6,006 nucleotides of DNA, from positions 1 through 6,006 of the forward strand of contig JAJFFI010000409.1 of the NCBI GenBank assembly GCA_021776755.1, written 5' to 3'. A program made the position numbers and the translations under genes. The notes under the pieces were generated by a model, which was not told the DNA's origin, made no database searches, and saw only the letters and a program-made list of their open reading frames with translations. This DNA is from Alphaproteobacteria bacterium (GTDB lineage Bacteria > Pseudomonadota > Alphaproteobacteria > JAJFFI01). Shown here in pieces: positions 5,724 to 6,006 of this stretch (position 1 is its first letter; each line of letters opens with the position of its first letter).

Positions 5724-6006
5724 CTATTTCACGAATTGCATCTTGCGCACGACGCCGGCGCTCCTGGCCTTGGTGTCGTCGCTGTCGGCCGAGAGCGCAA
5801 CGAACTTGACGCCGCGCGGCGCATGGCCGAACGCGCGCTGATAGTCCTTCACCAGATCGACGGACTCGCGCATCCACTCGCCGTTCTCGCCGCCTGCCTT
5901 GCGCAACACGATCATTTTCGATTCCGATTTGAAATACGGATTGTCAATTACCGTCCCGCGCGGCGCGGTGCCGCCCCAGACATAGGTGATGATCTTGCCC
6001 TCGGCC
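5724..6006 (-). CDS. DUF3047 family protein, C-terminal part (gene continues beyond the right edge)
   Basis: The minus-strand frame stays open from the TAG at 5724-5726 to the window edge, so 93 C-terminal codons are visible and the start is outside. The visible protein opens AEGKIITYVWGGTAPRGT, continues with DNPYF and a KMIVLRKAG stretch, then GEWMRESVDLVKDYQRAFG, and ends in VKFVALSADSDDTKARSAG. This follows the DUF3047 pattern: YVWG...P.GT, NPY, a basic strand, W..E.R.v..Dy..aFG, and an Ala-Leu-(T/S)-x-D-x-D-(N/D)-T segment. DUF3047 proteins are usually small, mostly predicted to be exported, and of unknown function. The last motif reads SADSDDT rather than the more common TDTDNT. An internal ATG at 5915 is not the start, because conserved family sequence lies upstream of it. 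Confidence 0.82.
   Translation of the reverse strand, partial: AEGKIITYVWGGTAPRGTVIDNPYFKSESKMIVLRKAGGENGEWMRESVDLVKDYQRAFGHAPRGVKFVALSADSDDTKARSAGVVRKMQFVK

Noticed and set aside
5724..5915. A standalone 63-codon small protein starting at 5915
   Set aside because: The frame continues to the window edge with DUF3047-like sequence, so this is the end of a larger gene.

Overview
The window is GC-rich and densely coding. Its gene content fits an alphaproteobacterium: a dimethylglycine/sarcosine-dehydrogenase-type flavoenzyme, a DUF3047 protein, and a perfect TTAA-N7-TTAA box of the kind bound by the alphaproteobacterial cell-cycle regulator CtrA. This placement is an inference from gene families and one regulatory motif. 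No rRNA, tRNA, CRISPR array, insertion sequence or phage gene is visible.

Left two thirds (1-4440, plus strand): three genes joined by two identical 4-base ATGA stop/start overlaps, so they look like one translationally coupled operon whose promoter lies upstream of the window. First is a partial FAD-dependent oxidoreductase fused to a GcvT-like tetrahydrofolate domain, an architecture used to oxidise N-methyl groups of small amines. Second is a 591-residue protein with a C-terminal cobalamin-binding domain (DVHEYG...STY...GG) behind a long domain resembling the catalytic subunit of glutamate mutase, so it reads as a fused B12-dependent mutase. Third is a divergent pyrroline-5-carboxylate-reductase-like NAD(P)-dependent protein lacking several usual P5C reductase signatures. 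Together they suggest an uncharacterised catabolic route in which an N-methylated amino compound is demethylated, its carbon skeleton is rearranged, and an imine-type step is reduced or oxidised. The substrate cannot be read from the sequence.

Middle (4444-5128): a flavin reductase gene on the minus strand converges on the operon with only 3 bases between stop codons. Its upstream region, shared with the divergent gene to the right, holds a minus-strand TATAAT, the CtrA-like box placed at the expected -35 position, and a GC-rich hairpin that would lie in the flavin reductase leader.

Right end (5129-6006): a small, probably exported protein with an ASH/choice-of-anchor-D type beta-sandwich domain plus a second half-domain, converging with a 4-base gap on the C-terminal end of a DUF3047 gene that runs off the right edge on the minus strand.
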